Below, one piece after another: positions 16,406 to 25,717 of a stretch of DNA of 64,000 nucleotides. The notes below the pieces were generated by a model, which saw nothing but the letters and a program-made list of their open reading frames with translations, was not told the DNA's origin and made no database searches. This DNA is from Symploca sp. SIO1C2. GTDB taxonomy: Bacteria > Cyanobacteriota > Cyanobacteriia > Cyanobacteriales > Coleofasciculaceae. The translations under genes and the position numbers were made by a program. The first letter of the stretch is position 1. Every line of letters begins with the position of its first letter. The stretch is taken from assembly GCA_010672925.1 (NCBI GenBank), contig JAAHFP010000001.1, positions 62,001 through 126,000 on the forward strand, in the 5' to 3' direction.

Positions 16406-19400
16406 TTACTCCCCTAATTTTGCCAATTTCTTCTTAGCCCATTCGCGAAGTTGCTCATCTGAGTCATTTTCGGCTCTGTCGCGTAATAGGGGTAGAGTCT
16501 GGGGATGGTTAGGATATTGTTTGATGATGAGCTCAAGTGCTGATTGCCGAGGGTTGTATTCCGGTTTTCTCTTGCGCTCAAAGGGATCATTGACAGCGCG
16601 ATCGCATAGAAATTCTAACATCCAAGGTTTATCTTTCCAGCCACGGGCAATTTCTTCTACTGCTGCACTTCGCACCCAGTTATCATCATCAGATTGAGCT
16701 AATTGTTTAAGTAGGGGTAAAGTATCAGGTTCATCCTTCCAGCCACGGGCGATTTCTTCTACTGCGGCACGTTTCACCCACTTATCCTCATCAGATTGAG
16801 CTAATTGTTTAAGTAGGGATAAGGTATCAGGTTTATCCTTCCAGCCACGGGCGATTTCTCGTACTGCGGCACGTTTCACCCACTTATCCTCATCAGATTG
16901 AGCTAATTGTTTAAGTAAGGGTAAAGTATCAGGTTCATCCTTCCAACCACGGGCGATTGCTTGTACTGCTGCACTTCGCACATCCTCATGCTCATCAGAT
17001 TGAGCTAATTGTTTAAATAGGGGTAAAGTATCAGGTTCATCCTTCCAGCCACGGGCGATTTCTTCTACTGCTGCACCTCGCACCCACTTATCCTCATCAG
17101 ATTGAGCTAATTGTTGGAGTAGGGGTAAAGTATCGGGTTCATCCTTCCAGCCACGAGCGATTTCTTCTACTGCTGAACCTCGCACCCACTTATCCTCATC
17201 AGATTGAGCTAATTGTTGGAGTAGGGGTAAAGTATCGGGTTCATCCTTCCAGCCACGGGCGATTTCTCGTACTGCTGCACCTCGCACATCCTCATCATCA
17301 TCAGATTGAGCTAATTGTTGGAGTAGGGGTAAAGTATCAGGTTCATCCTTCCAGCCACGGGCGATTTCTTCTATTGCTGCACTTCGCACATCCTCATGCT
17401 CATCAGATTGAGCTAATTGTTTAAGTAGGGGTAAAGTATCAGGTTCATCCTTCCAGCCACGGGCGATTGCTTGTACTGCTGCACGTTTCACCCACTTATC
17501 CTCATCAGATTGAGCTAATTGTTGGAGTAGGGGTAAAGTATCAGATTCATCCTTCCAGCCACGGGCGATTGCTTGTACTGCTGCACGTTTCACCCACTTA
17601 TCCTCATCAGATTGAGCTAATTGTTTAAGTAGGGGTAAAGTATCAAGTTGATCCTTCCAGCCACGGGCAATTTCTTCTACTGCTGCACGTCGCACATCCT
17701 CATCATCATCAGATTGAGCTAATTGTTGGAGTAGGGGTAAAGTCTCAGGTTCATCTTTCCAGCCACGGGCGATTTTTTCTACTGCTGCACTTCGCACAAA
17801 TCCATCATCATCAGATTGAGCTAATTGTTTAAGTAGGGGTAAAGTATTAGGGTCATCCTTCCAGCCACGGGCGATTTCTCGTGCTGCGGCACGTTTCACC
17901 CACTTATCATCATCAGATTGAGCTAATTGTTGGAGTAGGGGTAAAGTATCAAGTTGATCCTTCCAGCCACGGGCGATTTCTTCTACTGCTGCACGTCGCA
18001 CAAATCCATCATCATCAGAAATTACCAGTTGTTTGAGCCAAGGTAAAGTATCGGGTTCACTTTTCCAGCCACTTGCGATTTCTTCTACTGCTGCACTTCG
18101 CACAAATCTATCATCATCAGAATGTACCCATTGTTTAAGTAGAGGTAAAGTTTCCGGATGATCTTGCCAAGTCATTGCTACTGCTGCAACCGCTTGAGTA
18201 CGAATTTCTCGAACTAACCTAGCTTCCCTTTCATGTTGCTCGTAATAATAATTGAGGTCATACTTGGTTAAACCTTTGAGCTGCTCAAGGAGTTTATTTG
18301 CTGTTGTCGCAATTCCCGATAGATTTCTCACTTCCAAAAGAAACTCAGCTGCCAGAAACAGGTTACTAAACTTTTCCCCTTCACCATCTTGGCTAATGAG
18401 ATAGTCGATAATTTTACTTGTAAATCGAGTATCAATCATCCCTGCTATCAACCGTAGCACTTCATGCCAAGACTCATCCTGCCAGTGTTTGCCGAATACT
18501 TCTGTTTTCAGTTCCTCAATTGACAGGTTTTGCGTCTCCTTAAACTGCCAGACATATTCCCAAGCACAGAAATATTCTAGAAACGTCCGATGCACAAACC
18601 CATAGGAATCCCCACCAAGGAAACACAAGATAAAATTGCGACCCCGCAGTTGTTCAATCAGTAACCGAGCAACGGTTCTCGGATTACTGACTTCGATACT
18701 TTTCAAATAACCAATCAGAATCCTTTCTAAATCATCTCCCCGAATCAAATTACCAGCCAAACCCTTGTCTGTGGCTTGCATAAAATAGGCAATCTGACGG
18801 AGCATTGCCTGCTTATCCTTATAGTCAATAGTTACTGCATCTACTCTCGGATCTTCCAACAATTTCCGTTCCACATCCCACTGATGGAGCAAAACTCGTG
18901 AGGCTTGGTTGTAGAGTTCCGGTCTATCTCTAGGTAATTCTTGATTACGATTAAGTATCGCCATCATGGTCAGTAGCAGAGGATTTCCTGCTAGCTCCCC
19001 AATCGCTTTCGAGGTATCAATTGCCCTTTGTAATCGCTCCTGCTTTCTCTCTTTATCTGCCTCATCGGTAAAGGTTAATTTATGCCAGCGGTAAATAAAA
19101 TCCTGAACTTGCTCTGACTCCAAATCTTGCAGCAGGAAGTGACGAAACTCAGCATCTTTTAGGCGTTGGGGTTTGTAGCCAATAATGCGAGAGGTGACGA
19201 TTACTCGCACCTTGGGATACTCATTAGTAAAGCGATGGATATCGGTAATTACCTTTTCTCGTTGCGTTGGCTCGAATACCTCATCCAAGCCATCAAACAT
19301 TACCAAAACCTTACCTGCTTTCAGCCTTTCCTGGAGTTGATGCTGATTGAGCCGACAGATAACATTCCCCTTGTGGAAGAATTCTAACAAATCTTGGCAG

Positions 19401-20440
19401 TCTCCAGAGTTGCGATCGCGACTATAGGTCCGTAGTTCAATAAGCAAGGGAATCGGTAATTCAATGACATTATCCAGGGGACTCCTTGCCCAATTCAATG
19501 CCAGGTATTGCAATAAAATGGACTTGCCTGAACCGGGATCTCCCAAAATTACTAGATAGCGATAGGAGTCATATTGCCAGATTTCATTAATCACATCCAA
19601 AATTGGACGAACTGGCTTGTCATAATAAACCTGTTTATATCGCTCCCAGGCTTCTAGGTCAACCTCTGACTCTAGGTCATTACTCTCCCGCAATCTCCGC
19701 TGATGTTCTTTGGGAATTTCGTAAACTTGGGGTAAAAATTCCTGGCATTCTCGGACATTTTGTGCTACAAATACTTGCCAGACCTTGAGTTTTTCCCGAT
19801 AGTCGTAAACACTGGTATCTAAACTATCTAAATTCAGATTAGCGTAGCGCTCTTGTAATCCTTCTTGATAAGCCTTGAGGTTAAAATCTGGACTAATGCC
19901 CGCAATTTCTTTAGTATGCTTCTCAATGGACTCCTGAAGCTCGAATTCCAGAACCCCTCTTAATTCCGGTGACTGTTTAATAATCCGTTTGACTTCCTTC
20001 ACATACTCCTTAGCCACCCCATGCCAGTCAAATTCCGTCGGCATAGCTTGGGGAGAATGCTGTTGCCAAATTCTCTCTAATTGCTTACCTTCTATAGTAC
20101 GGCAATCTTTAGCAAAAGCTTGACCTAGGAGTGGCTTAACTTCCTGATGTTTGATAAACTTACCAATAGGTATTTCGTAACCATCCCTAATTTCAGCACC
20201 AGAAAGATTGCACTCAAATTCTAGCTCGTCTTCGACAATCTTCAGAAACTGCTGTAGAGCTTCCCCCAATGCCTTTTGCAAAACCCTGGGCTTAGCTGAC
20301 TCAATACTTCCTTTGATGCAATCCTTGAAGAAGTCTTTGACATAATCTTCCAAAGCTCCCTTACCTAATTCCAGCAGAATATCCTTAAACACCAAATCCT
20401 TCAGAAGAAGAACTCCTAAAGCTGTCCAAGGTTCTACCAT
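16406..20440 (-). CDS. NACHT-type STAND NTPase with a C-terminal HEAT-repeat array
   Basis: 1,344 residues from the ATG at 20440 (MVEPWTALGVLLLKDLVFKD, the usual opening of these cyanobacterial proteins; an ATG five codons earlier is also open). Numbering from the outer ATG: helical N-terminal domain ~1-280 with no recognised effector motif; NACHT domain with P-loop GDPGSGKS at 305-312, Walker B VLVMFDGLDEV at 383-393 and VTSR at 420-423; winged-helix/helical region to ~750; then at least 15 HEAT-type repeats of exactly 34 residues (consensus ARGWKDEPDTLPLLKQLAQS plus DEDKWVKRAAVEEI), and a degenerate tail. Bacterial NACHT and Avs proteins detect phage components and trigger abortive responses; a sensor role for the repeats is inferred. 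No separate effector gene is adjacent. Confidence 0.9.
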   Translation of the reverse strand: MVEPWTALGVLLLKDLVFKDILLELGKGALEDYVKDFFKDCIKGSIESAKPRVLQKALGEALQQFLKIVEDELEFECNLSGAEIRDGYEIPIGKFIKHQEVKPLLGQAFAKDCRTIEGKQLERIWQQHSPQAMPTEFDWHGVAKEYVKEVKRIIKQSPELRGVLEFELQESIEKHTKEIAGISPDFNLKAYQEGLQERYANLNLDSLDTSVYDYREKLKVWQVFVAQNVRECQEFLPQVYEIPKEHQRRLRESNDLESEVDLEAWERYKQVYYDKPVRPILDVINEIWQYDSYRYLVILGDPGSGKSILLQYLALNWARSPLDNVIELPIPLLIELRTYSRDRNSGDCQDLLEFFHKGNVICRLNQHQLQERLKAGKVLVMFDGLDEVFEPTQREKVITDIHRFTNEYPKVRVIVTSRIIGYKPQRLKDAEFRHFLLQDLESEQVQDFIYRWHKLTFTDEADKERKQERLQRAIDTSKAIGELAGNPLLLTMMAILNRNQELPRDRPELYNQASRVLLHQWDVERKLLEDPRVDAVTIDYKDKQAMLRQIAYFMQATDKGLAGNLIRGDDLERILIGYLKSIEVSNPRTVARLLIEQLRGRNFILCFLGGDSYGFVHRTFLEYFCAWEYVWQFKETQNLSIEELKTEVFGKHWQDESWHEVLRLIAGMIDTRFTSKIIDYLISQDGEGEKFSNLFLAAEFLLEVRNLSGIATTANKLLEQLKGLTKYDLNYYYEQHEREARLVREIRTQAVAAVAMTWQDHPETLPLLKQWVHSDDDRFVRSAAVEEIASGWKSEPDTLPWLKQLVISDDDGFVRRAAVEEIARGWKDQLDTLPLLQQLAQSDDDKWVKRAAAREIARGWKDDPNTLPLLKQLAQSDDDGFVRSAAVEKIARGWKDEPETLPLLQQLAQSDDDEDVRRAAVEEIARGWKDQLDTLPLLKQLAQSDEDKWVKRAAVQAIARGWKDESDTLPLLQQLAQSDEDKWVKRAAVQAIARGWKDEPDTLPLLKQLAQSDEHEDVRSAAIEEIARGWKDEPDTLPLLQQLAQSDDDEDVRGAAVREIARGWKDEPDTLPLLQQLAQSDEDKWVRGSAVEEIARGWKDEPDTLPLLQQLAQSDEDKWVRGAAVEEIARGWKDEPDTLPLFKQLAQSDEHEDVRSAAVQAIARGWKDEPDTLPLLKQLAQSDEDKWVKRAAVREIARGWKDKPDTLSLLKQLAQSDEDKWVKRAAVEEIARGWKDEPDTLPLLKQLAQSDDDNWVRSAAVEEIARGWKDKPWMLEFLCDRAVNDPFERKRKPEYNPRQSALELIIKQYPNHPQTLPLLRDRAENDSDEQLREWAKKKLAKLGE
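16649..18172 (-). repeat. In-gene array of 102-bp HEAT-repeat units
   Basis: Fifteen consecutive units of 102 bp (34 codons) inside the NACHT gene. Most are nearly identical in DNA; differences cluster at the codons for repeat positions 21-33 (DEDKWVKRAA, DDDEDVRRAA, DEHEDVRSAA, DDDGFVRSAA). Confidence 0.9.
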
Positions 20441-20692
20441 GCTGCCATACCTCAAGGAAAATCTCTACCTCTATCATAATCACTAGTGCTCTGGAGTTAG
20501 GAGGCGGAACCCACCCCTAAACCCTCCTTGGAGGGGAATAGGAGGAAGAAAGGCTTTACAGTCAGCTTTTTCACCTTTTTTAACTGACGGTTTATTTCCG
20601 CCGTGCTACACCAGCTTTGCCTATTGTCCTTTTCTAACGGGTATCTTGAGATATCGAGCGATCGCAACTTTACCCTTAAAAGCAATCACATT

Positions 20693-21028
20693 TTATAAAA
20701 ATTCGACACGACCAATCATATCTTCAGGAGTACAAACCTCATACATTAACACCAAAATTTCAATAATTTGACCAACAGAACGCTTGGTTGGATGACAATA
20801 AGCAATGCCTGAATGATTTGTATTTTTAACTGCAAGTTTCAGAAAATCATTATCATGAGTTACTAGTACTCTTCCTTCTCGACTTGCAAAAGCTAATTGA
20901 GAATCATCACTTTTGGTTCTCAAATTTACCTCAACCGTAGTTGTTACATCAATTCCACGATTGCGTAATTCACGAGCAGTCACCGATTTAATGTGTTCGT
21001 CTAAATGATAACTAATCCTGTTACTCAC
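20693..21028 (-). CDS. DUF5615 PIN-like nuclease, toxin of a toxin-antitoxin pair
   Basis: 111 residues from a GTG at 21028. The opening ISYHLDEHIKSVTARELRNR carries the first acidic pair of the PIN-like fold (LDEH), followed by DSQLAFASREGRVLVTHDND, the second acidic cluster. DUF5615 proteins are probable RNases. The GTG overlaps the stop of the upstream DUF433 gene (GTGAGTAA), so translation is coupled. An upstream open frame exists but runs through the DUF433 gene in another frame. Confidence 0.85.
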   Translation of the reverse strand: MSNRISYHLDEHIKSVTARELRNRGIDVTTTVEVNLRTKSDDSQLAFASREGRVLVTHDNDFLKLAVKNTNHSGIAYCHPTKRSVGQIIEILVLMYEVCTPEDMIGRVEFL

Positions 21029-21338
21029 TCTTGAATTTCCTAAGTTTTTCTTGTAACAAAGAAGGATTTTTCTGGGCAAATTCTAGGGCAAATAGTTCCC
21101 CTTCTGCCCTACGAGTTTCGAGTTCTTCACGATGATCATAATAATATGTCATTGCTGCATGAACTGAAGCTAGAGACAAATCGTAATCTTTGGCAATCTT
21201 TTCAAGAGATTCTTCCATTTTGAGATAGCAATTGACAATATCAATAACTGCTATCCTTGTTCCTTGAATGCAAGGTTTTCCGAAGCGAATTTCAGGATTA
21301 ATACTAATGTGCTCTATACTTACTTGTGTCGTACTCAT
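21021..21338 (-). CDS. DUF433 antitoxin
   Basis: 105 residues. The signature INPEIRFGKPCIQGTRIAVI plus DIVNCYLKMEESLEKIAKDY DxS is the DUF433 fold, a helix-turn-helix antitoxin that typically precedes DUF5615. It overlaps the toxin gene by 8 nt. Antitoxins of this kind generally repress their own promoter. The unusual length of the C-terminal tail (Lys/Glu-rich, FAQKNPSLLQEKLRKFKSE) probably contacts the toxin. Confidence 0.88.
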   Translation of the reverse strand: MSTTQVSIEHISINPEIRFGKPCIQGTRIAVIDIVNCYLKMEESLEKIAKDYDLSLASVHAAMTYYYDHREELETRRAEGELFALEFAQKNPSLLQEKLRKFKSE

Positions 21339-21483
21339 TGATATTACTTAATATTTACTACTCTGTCTGTTGGGTTTACTTATCTTTAATGATAAACTAC
21401 AAAAGCACAAAGACAAGTCAGTTTTCGATTTAGTGCAAGATCTCAGTTAATTTTACCTTACTACTAACCCTTCGTGTCCTAAC

Positions 21484-21550
21484 CTTCGTGTCCTTTGTGC
21501 CTTTGTGGTTAATTAGAGAAGTAAACCACGAAGACACAAAGAGCACAAAG
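21484..21550 (+). promoter_or_regulatory. Long hairpin ending at the GH31 start codon
   Basis: CTTCGTGTCCTTTGTGCCTT (21484 onward, 27 nt) is an imperfect inverted repeat of the 27 nt at 21524-21550, with a 13-nt loop. The right arm ends one base before the ATG at 21551, so any ribosome-binding site lies inside the stem. The same type of sequence is dispersed in cyanobacterial genomes, so control of translation is only a possibility. Confidence 0.6.
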
Positions 21551-23923
21551 ATGAGAATGCCTTTTTCAAATAAAATCCCTGATATCCTTCACCTCAAGCA
21601 AGAACCATGGCCATTTCTAGGTCTGAGTCAATACCCTAGCTGTACAGTCAGAGACAAGTGGTTATGGTTGCAATCTTTCCTAAATCTCTTTAAGCATTAC
21701 GAAACTTTGAACCCAAATTATCAGGTTCAAGCGGGAAGCCTAACATCTACGATTCCGGCATCAAGCTATCCCATTGAGCAGTTTCTTTTGGAGTGGACTG
21801 GCTCTCAACTCAAAATCACGCACACAAGCAATCCTAACCAGGTAATTTGGGCTTCTATCCCTGGTGAAAACTTTGTTGGGGGAGCTGCACTGAATCTTGA
21901 AATTACCCAAGCACGAGGCTCAGTGAGGCTAGATGAGCAGTTGAAGGTTGCCTACTCTCAGCAATCGGTTGAGAACATTGAAACCCAGGGAAAGTTGCTG
22001 ATTATCTCAGGAAAGTTACAAAGCTTAGTGGCGGGGACTGAAGAAACACCTTGCTACCAACTCTGTTTCCAAGCAGTTAAACCCCATTGCTTGGCTTTTG
22101 ATTTGCAAATTGTCGGTGCTCAGGTGGGGCAAGCTCAACTGAGATTTACCAGCAGTCAAGATGAGCATTTTTATGGATTTGGTGAACAGTTTTCCTATAT
22201 TGATTGCAAAGGTGTAGAAATTCTTGTGGTCAATCAAGAGGGGGGGATTGGTCGTACTGATCCTTTACCTATCCTAGATCGATTAGGACTTCGATGGACT
22301 GGAGCTACAGGTGATAAGGTAACAAGCTATGCTCCTTGCCCTCAGTTCATTACCAATATAGGTCGTTCGATGTTTCTCAGTCAGACAGAGCCGTGTGTCT
22401 TTGATCTGCGTGATGCCAATACAGTTAGTATACGCATCGAGAATAGCCAGATGCAAGGATACCTACTTTCAGGAGCTACTCCCCTGGAGTTGATAGAGCA
22501 TTATACAGAATTGGTAGGTCGTTTCCCGGCTTTACCTGACTGGGTTCACAATGGAGCGATTGCAGGCTTAGAGGGAGGAACTAAAGTTATTAAAGAGCGA
22601 GTAACAAAATTGCTAGGTTATGGCGCTCCAATTTCGGGAGTTTGGCTTCAGGATTGGGTGGGTGAACGCAAAACTGAGATTGGAACACAACTTTGGTGGG
22701 ATTGGAACATCGATCGCGATTACTATACTAATTGGAATGAGTTCGTCAATGATTTTCTGGGCTCTAAAGGAATTAAGGTCGGTACTTACATTAATTCCTT
22801 TCTTGTTCCCTTACCGAAATCCGAACTTGGTAAACGACGTGACCTTTATCAGGAAGCTAAAGAGAAAGGTTACTTGGTTAAACAAGCAAATGGCGAAGTT
22901 TTCATGCTAGAAATGACGGGTTTCTATGCAGGACTAGTCGATTTTACTAACCCCGAAGCCTGTAGTTGGTTTAAAGAGCTGATTAAGAATAACATGATCG
23001 GCATTGGGTCTCAATTCTGGATGGCAGACTTTGGTGAATATGCTCAGTTCAACGGTCAGTTTTATTCAGGAGAAAGTGGTTTATGCTATCACAATGCTTA
23101 CGTGGTAGATTGGGCTAAAGTCAATCGGGATGCAGTCATTGAAGCAGGTCAGGAGGGAGAGACTTGGTTCTTCACCAGGTCCGGGGCTCTCCAGACTCCA
23201 AGCTTCACCACAGCCATGTGGTTGGGGGATCAAGATGTCAACTGGGGTGAAAATGACGGGATAACCAGTGCACTGAAGGGAATGCTGAGCAGTGGCTTTT
23301 CAGGATTTAGCATTAACCACAGTGACACCGGAGGATATACCAGCTTCCAGAATCCTTGGTTTAAGTTTATCGGAGAGGGATTTGCACGGTCAAAAGAGCT
23401 GTTACTGAGATGGTTGGAAATGAACGCATTTACTGCCATTTTGCGTACTCATGAAGGGAATCAACCTTCTGTAAACGCTCAGATTTACACTGATGATGAT
23501 ACGTGTCAAGCATTTGCTCGATGGGCTAAAGTTTACGCAGCTTTAGGAAACTATCGCAGAACATTAATGCAAGAAGCTGCCACCAAAGGATATCCCATTG
23601 TTCGACATCCTCTTTTACATTATCCCAATGATTCCAAGCTCTATAATCTATCAGCCTTAGGGTACGAGTTTATGCTAGGTCAAGAGTTTCTCATTTCACC
23701 CATCCTGAAACCGAAAGCAATAGAAAAGAATGTTTATCTTCCAGCGGGAGAATGGGTACATTTGTGGAGTGGAAAAATCTTGGGCAATTCGGAGCAAGGC
23801 ATCACAATTACTATGCCAGCTCCCCTAGGGCAACCACCTGTTTTCTTCTTAAAAGGTTCAGCAGTGGGAACCGATTTAGTCGAAAGGCTCAAAGCGGAGG
23901 GCATCATCATACCAAAAATCTAA
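21551..23923 (+). CDS. GH31 alpha-glycosidase, sulfoquinovosidase (YihQ)-like
   Basis: About 790 residues. N-terminal beta-sandwich, then the (beta/alpha)8 barrel with the nucleophile in QFWMADFGEYAQF and the acid/base Asp in MWLGDQDVNW. Order and motifs (SGVWLQDWVGER, NHSDTGGYTS, LRTHEGNQPSVN) follow E. coli YihQ, which releases sulfoquinovose from sulfolipid glycosides. However, aligned to YihQ from memory, the sulfonate-binding Arg301 (GKRVMW) is Gln here (GTQLWW), while the following Trp and the later Tyr are kept. The substrate may therefore be a plain alpha-glucoside or other acid sugar. No signal peptide. Start 21551 or 21557; earlier open codons are repeat sequence. Confidence 0.85.
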   Translation: MRMPFSNKIPDILHLKQEPWPFLGLSQYPSCTVRDKWLWLQSFLNLFKHYETLNPNYQVQAGSLTSTIPASSYPIEQFLLEWTGSQLKITHTSNPNQVIWASIPGENFVGGAALNLEITQARGSVRLDEQLKVAYSQQSVENIETQGKLLIISGKLQSLVAGTEETPCYQLCFQAVKPHCLAFDLQIVGAQVGQAQLRFTSSQDEHFYGFGEQFSYIDCKGVEILVVNQEGGIGRTDPLPILDRLGLRWTGATGDKVTSYAPCPQFITNIGRSMFLSQTEPCVFDLRDANTVSIRIENSQMQGYLLSGATPLELIEHYTELVGRFPALPDWVHNGAIAGLEGGTKVIKERVTKLLGYGAPISGVWLQDWVGERKTEIGTQLWWDWNIDRDYYTNWNEFVNDFLGSKGIKVGTYINSFLVPLPKSELGKRRDLYQEAKEKGYLVKQANGEVFMLEMTGFYAGLVDFTNPEACSWFKELIKNNMIGIGSQFWMADFGEYAQFNGQFYSGESGLCYHNAYVVDWAKVNRDAVIEAGQEGETWFFTRSGALQTPSFTTAMWLGDQDVNWGENDGITSALKGMLSSGFSGFSINHSDTGGYTSFQNPWFKFIGEGFARSKELLLRWLEMNAFTAILRTHEGNQPSVNAQIYTDDDTCQAFARWAKVYAALGNYRRTLMQEAATKGYPIVRHPLLHYPNDSKLYNLSALGYEFMLGQEFLISPILKPKAIEKNVYLPAGEWVHLWSGKILGNSEQGITITMPAPLGQPPVFFLKGSAVGTDLVERLKAEGIIIPKI

Positions 23924-23975
23924 AGTAGCGTCATACTCTCGATAAACTAGCTATCAGCTTTCAGCCTACCAAAAC

Positions 23976-25625
23976 CTAAACCAGCAAATTAGCCAGTAAA
24001 GTCTGCAATAACTGTAACTGATGATCCTGAGCTGTCATTTTTAAGGGTTCTGTCGTAACTGGAAAATTAATAATTTTGGCTACAGTTTCCTCATATTGCT
24101 CTAGAGTAGCGAAGGCTTTTGTGCTAAAATCGGTTAGATATTCCTTGGCTGCTTCCTCATAAACTTTGGCCACTTGCTGGGGAGGAGAGATAGTTTCTGA
24201 GTCTTGCGGTTGGGGCTTCTGTCGGGATTTTTTGAGGACATAACTTGCTCCCCCTACTACCGCTGCACCCACAGGCCCTCCTAATACCCAACCAATCCCC
24301 GTGGCAACTGCTACTGGAGCAACATTGTTGGATTGCTGGGAGGTAGGGGGTGGTTTGGGGAGCTCAACTTGGGGAGCCTCTAAAAAATCAATGGCTAACT
24401 CTGTAGAAGATTCCTGGTCGAAAAATTCACAGGCTTTAGTAACCCAATCGACAATAGCTTGTTGATAAGTTCTGACTTCTTGCTGGAATTGTCCAGTTTC
24501 TTGAGTACTAAATGTACCTTGTTGCAATGCTAGAGCAATTTCTGATTGATAGCGGTCTAATAATTTGGGTAAATATAGCCAACTCTGGAAATCGGAAACA
24601 CTAGCACTGAAGCCTTGTTGAATCAGTTTTTGGGCTTTTTGTTTCAGCTCTAGTTTAGCATGGTGCTTCTCTTGGAGGGCAGTTATTTCAGTAGATACCT
24701 CTTCAATTTTAGCTTCGAGAGCCTGCTGAAGTTGAGCCGCGATCGCAACTACCCTGGGTAAACGAATCTCTGTCTTTTCTTGTTGTGCCGTTACAATGCT
24801 TTGTAGAGCAGACTCAAAGGTAGCAAGTCCTGTAGTTTGAGCAGCAGCAGTATCTCCTTTTAGTCTAGATCTTAAGGCAGGAAGGGCATCCACTCGGTAA
24901 AGATTACTGACATTGGGCGGTAATTGTGCTCGAAAGCTTTTTGCGACAAATCGGAGACGGTGGTAAACTTCTTTTTGGTCTTCTGCTGCTAATAAGTTCA
25001 GGAAATTAACGACAAAAACCACAGTTTCAATACCCCGATCCAGCAACCAATCCCTCAAGTTTTCCCGCTCACCTAAGGTCATGAGTTGGCGACAATCTAG
25101 TACCTGAATCACCAAATCTGCCGTTAGTAATTGCTCCCGCACTAGGGTATCTTGTGCTTGTTGGTCATTAGTGCCGGGTAAATCGAGAAATTCGACTCCA
25201 GTTTGCAAGAAGGGATGAGAACAGTATACGGTTACCGAGGCAACGTCACTGCGCATACATCTGTTGTTATCCAGAATAGCGTATTGTTTGAGTAGTTCTG
25301 TACCCTTTTCCTTAATTTCTGTGCCATCAGTTAGGGTAATCTGACTACTTAATTCTGCTCCATAACAAACATGAATCGCTGCACCGGTAGTCGGAATCAA
25401 ATCAATCGGTAAAGTACGTTTCCCCAGGAGTGCGTTGAGCAGAGTTGACTTACCATAATTAAAGGGACCAAAGACAGCAATCCGAAAACCAGGGTTCTCA
25501 AAATAGTCGCAAATGGTGACTACTTCTCGATAGAGTTGGCAGCTTGGCTCCAATTCCAGCACACCTAAAGCTGACCTCAGATGATTGATCAAATTAGGGT
25601 TAACTTCCTGCTGTTGTCTATCCAT
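23976..25625 (-). CDS. Dynamin-like GTPase
   Basis: 549 residues. The GTPase domain has G1 GPFNYGKST at 53-61, a G2 Thr within LIPTTGAAIHVC, and G3 DLPGTND at 148-154. Middle and effector regions are helical (ALEAKIEEVSTEITALQEKH). Residues ~440-467 form a Gly-rich hydrophobic segment (GIGWVLGGPVGAAVVGGASY) that may insert into the membrane. Bacterial dynamin-like proteins remodel membranes; a role in thylakoid or cell-envelope maintenance is possible. A canonical NKxD motif is not evident (VVNFLN in its place). Confidence 0.87.
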   Translation of the reverse strand: MDRQQQEVNPNLINHLRSALGVLELEPSCQLYREVVTICDYFENPGFRIAVFGPFNYGKSTLLNALLGKRTLPIDLIPTTGAAIHVCYGAELSSQITLTDGTEIKEKGTELLKQYAILDNNRCMRSDVASVTVYCSHPFLQTGVEFLDLPGTNDQQAQDTLVREQLLTADLVIQVLDCRQLMTLGERENLRDWLLDRGIETVVFVVNFLNLLAAEDQKEVYHRLRFVAKSFRAQLPPNVSNLYRVDALPALRSRLKGDTAAAQTTGLATFESALQSIVTAQQEKTEIRLPRVVAIAAQLQQALEAKIEEVSTEITALQEKHHAKLELKQKAQKLIQQGFSASVSDFQSWLYLPKLLDRYQSEIALALQQGTFSTQETGQFQQEVRTYQQAIVDWVTKACEFFDQESSTELAIDFLEAPQVELPKPPPTSQQSNNVAPVAVATGIGWVLGGPVGAAVVGGASYVLKKSRQKPQPQDSETISPPQQVAKVYEEAAKEYLTDFSTKAFATLEQYEETVAKIINFPVTTEPLKMTAQDHQLQLLQTLLANLLV

Positions 25626-25717
25626 AGGTGTTAGGTGTTAGGGATTTCTCTCTTGCGATGCCAGGTTTTTGGTCTTCTTTTTGGACTGAAGTCCAACTAC
25701 GAGTCCAACTACGAGTC

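Noticed and set aside
20497-20685. 62-codon minus-strand frame upstream of the NACHT gene
   Set aside because: Composition and sequence look noncoding; contains a CCCTCCTTGGAGGGG repeat.
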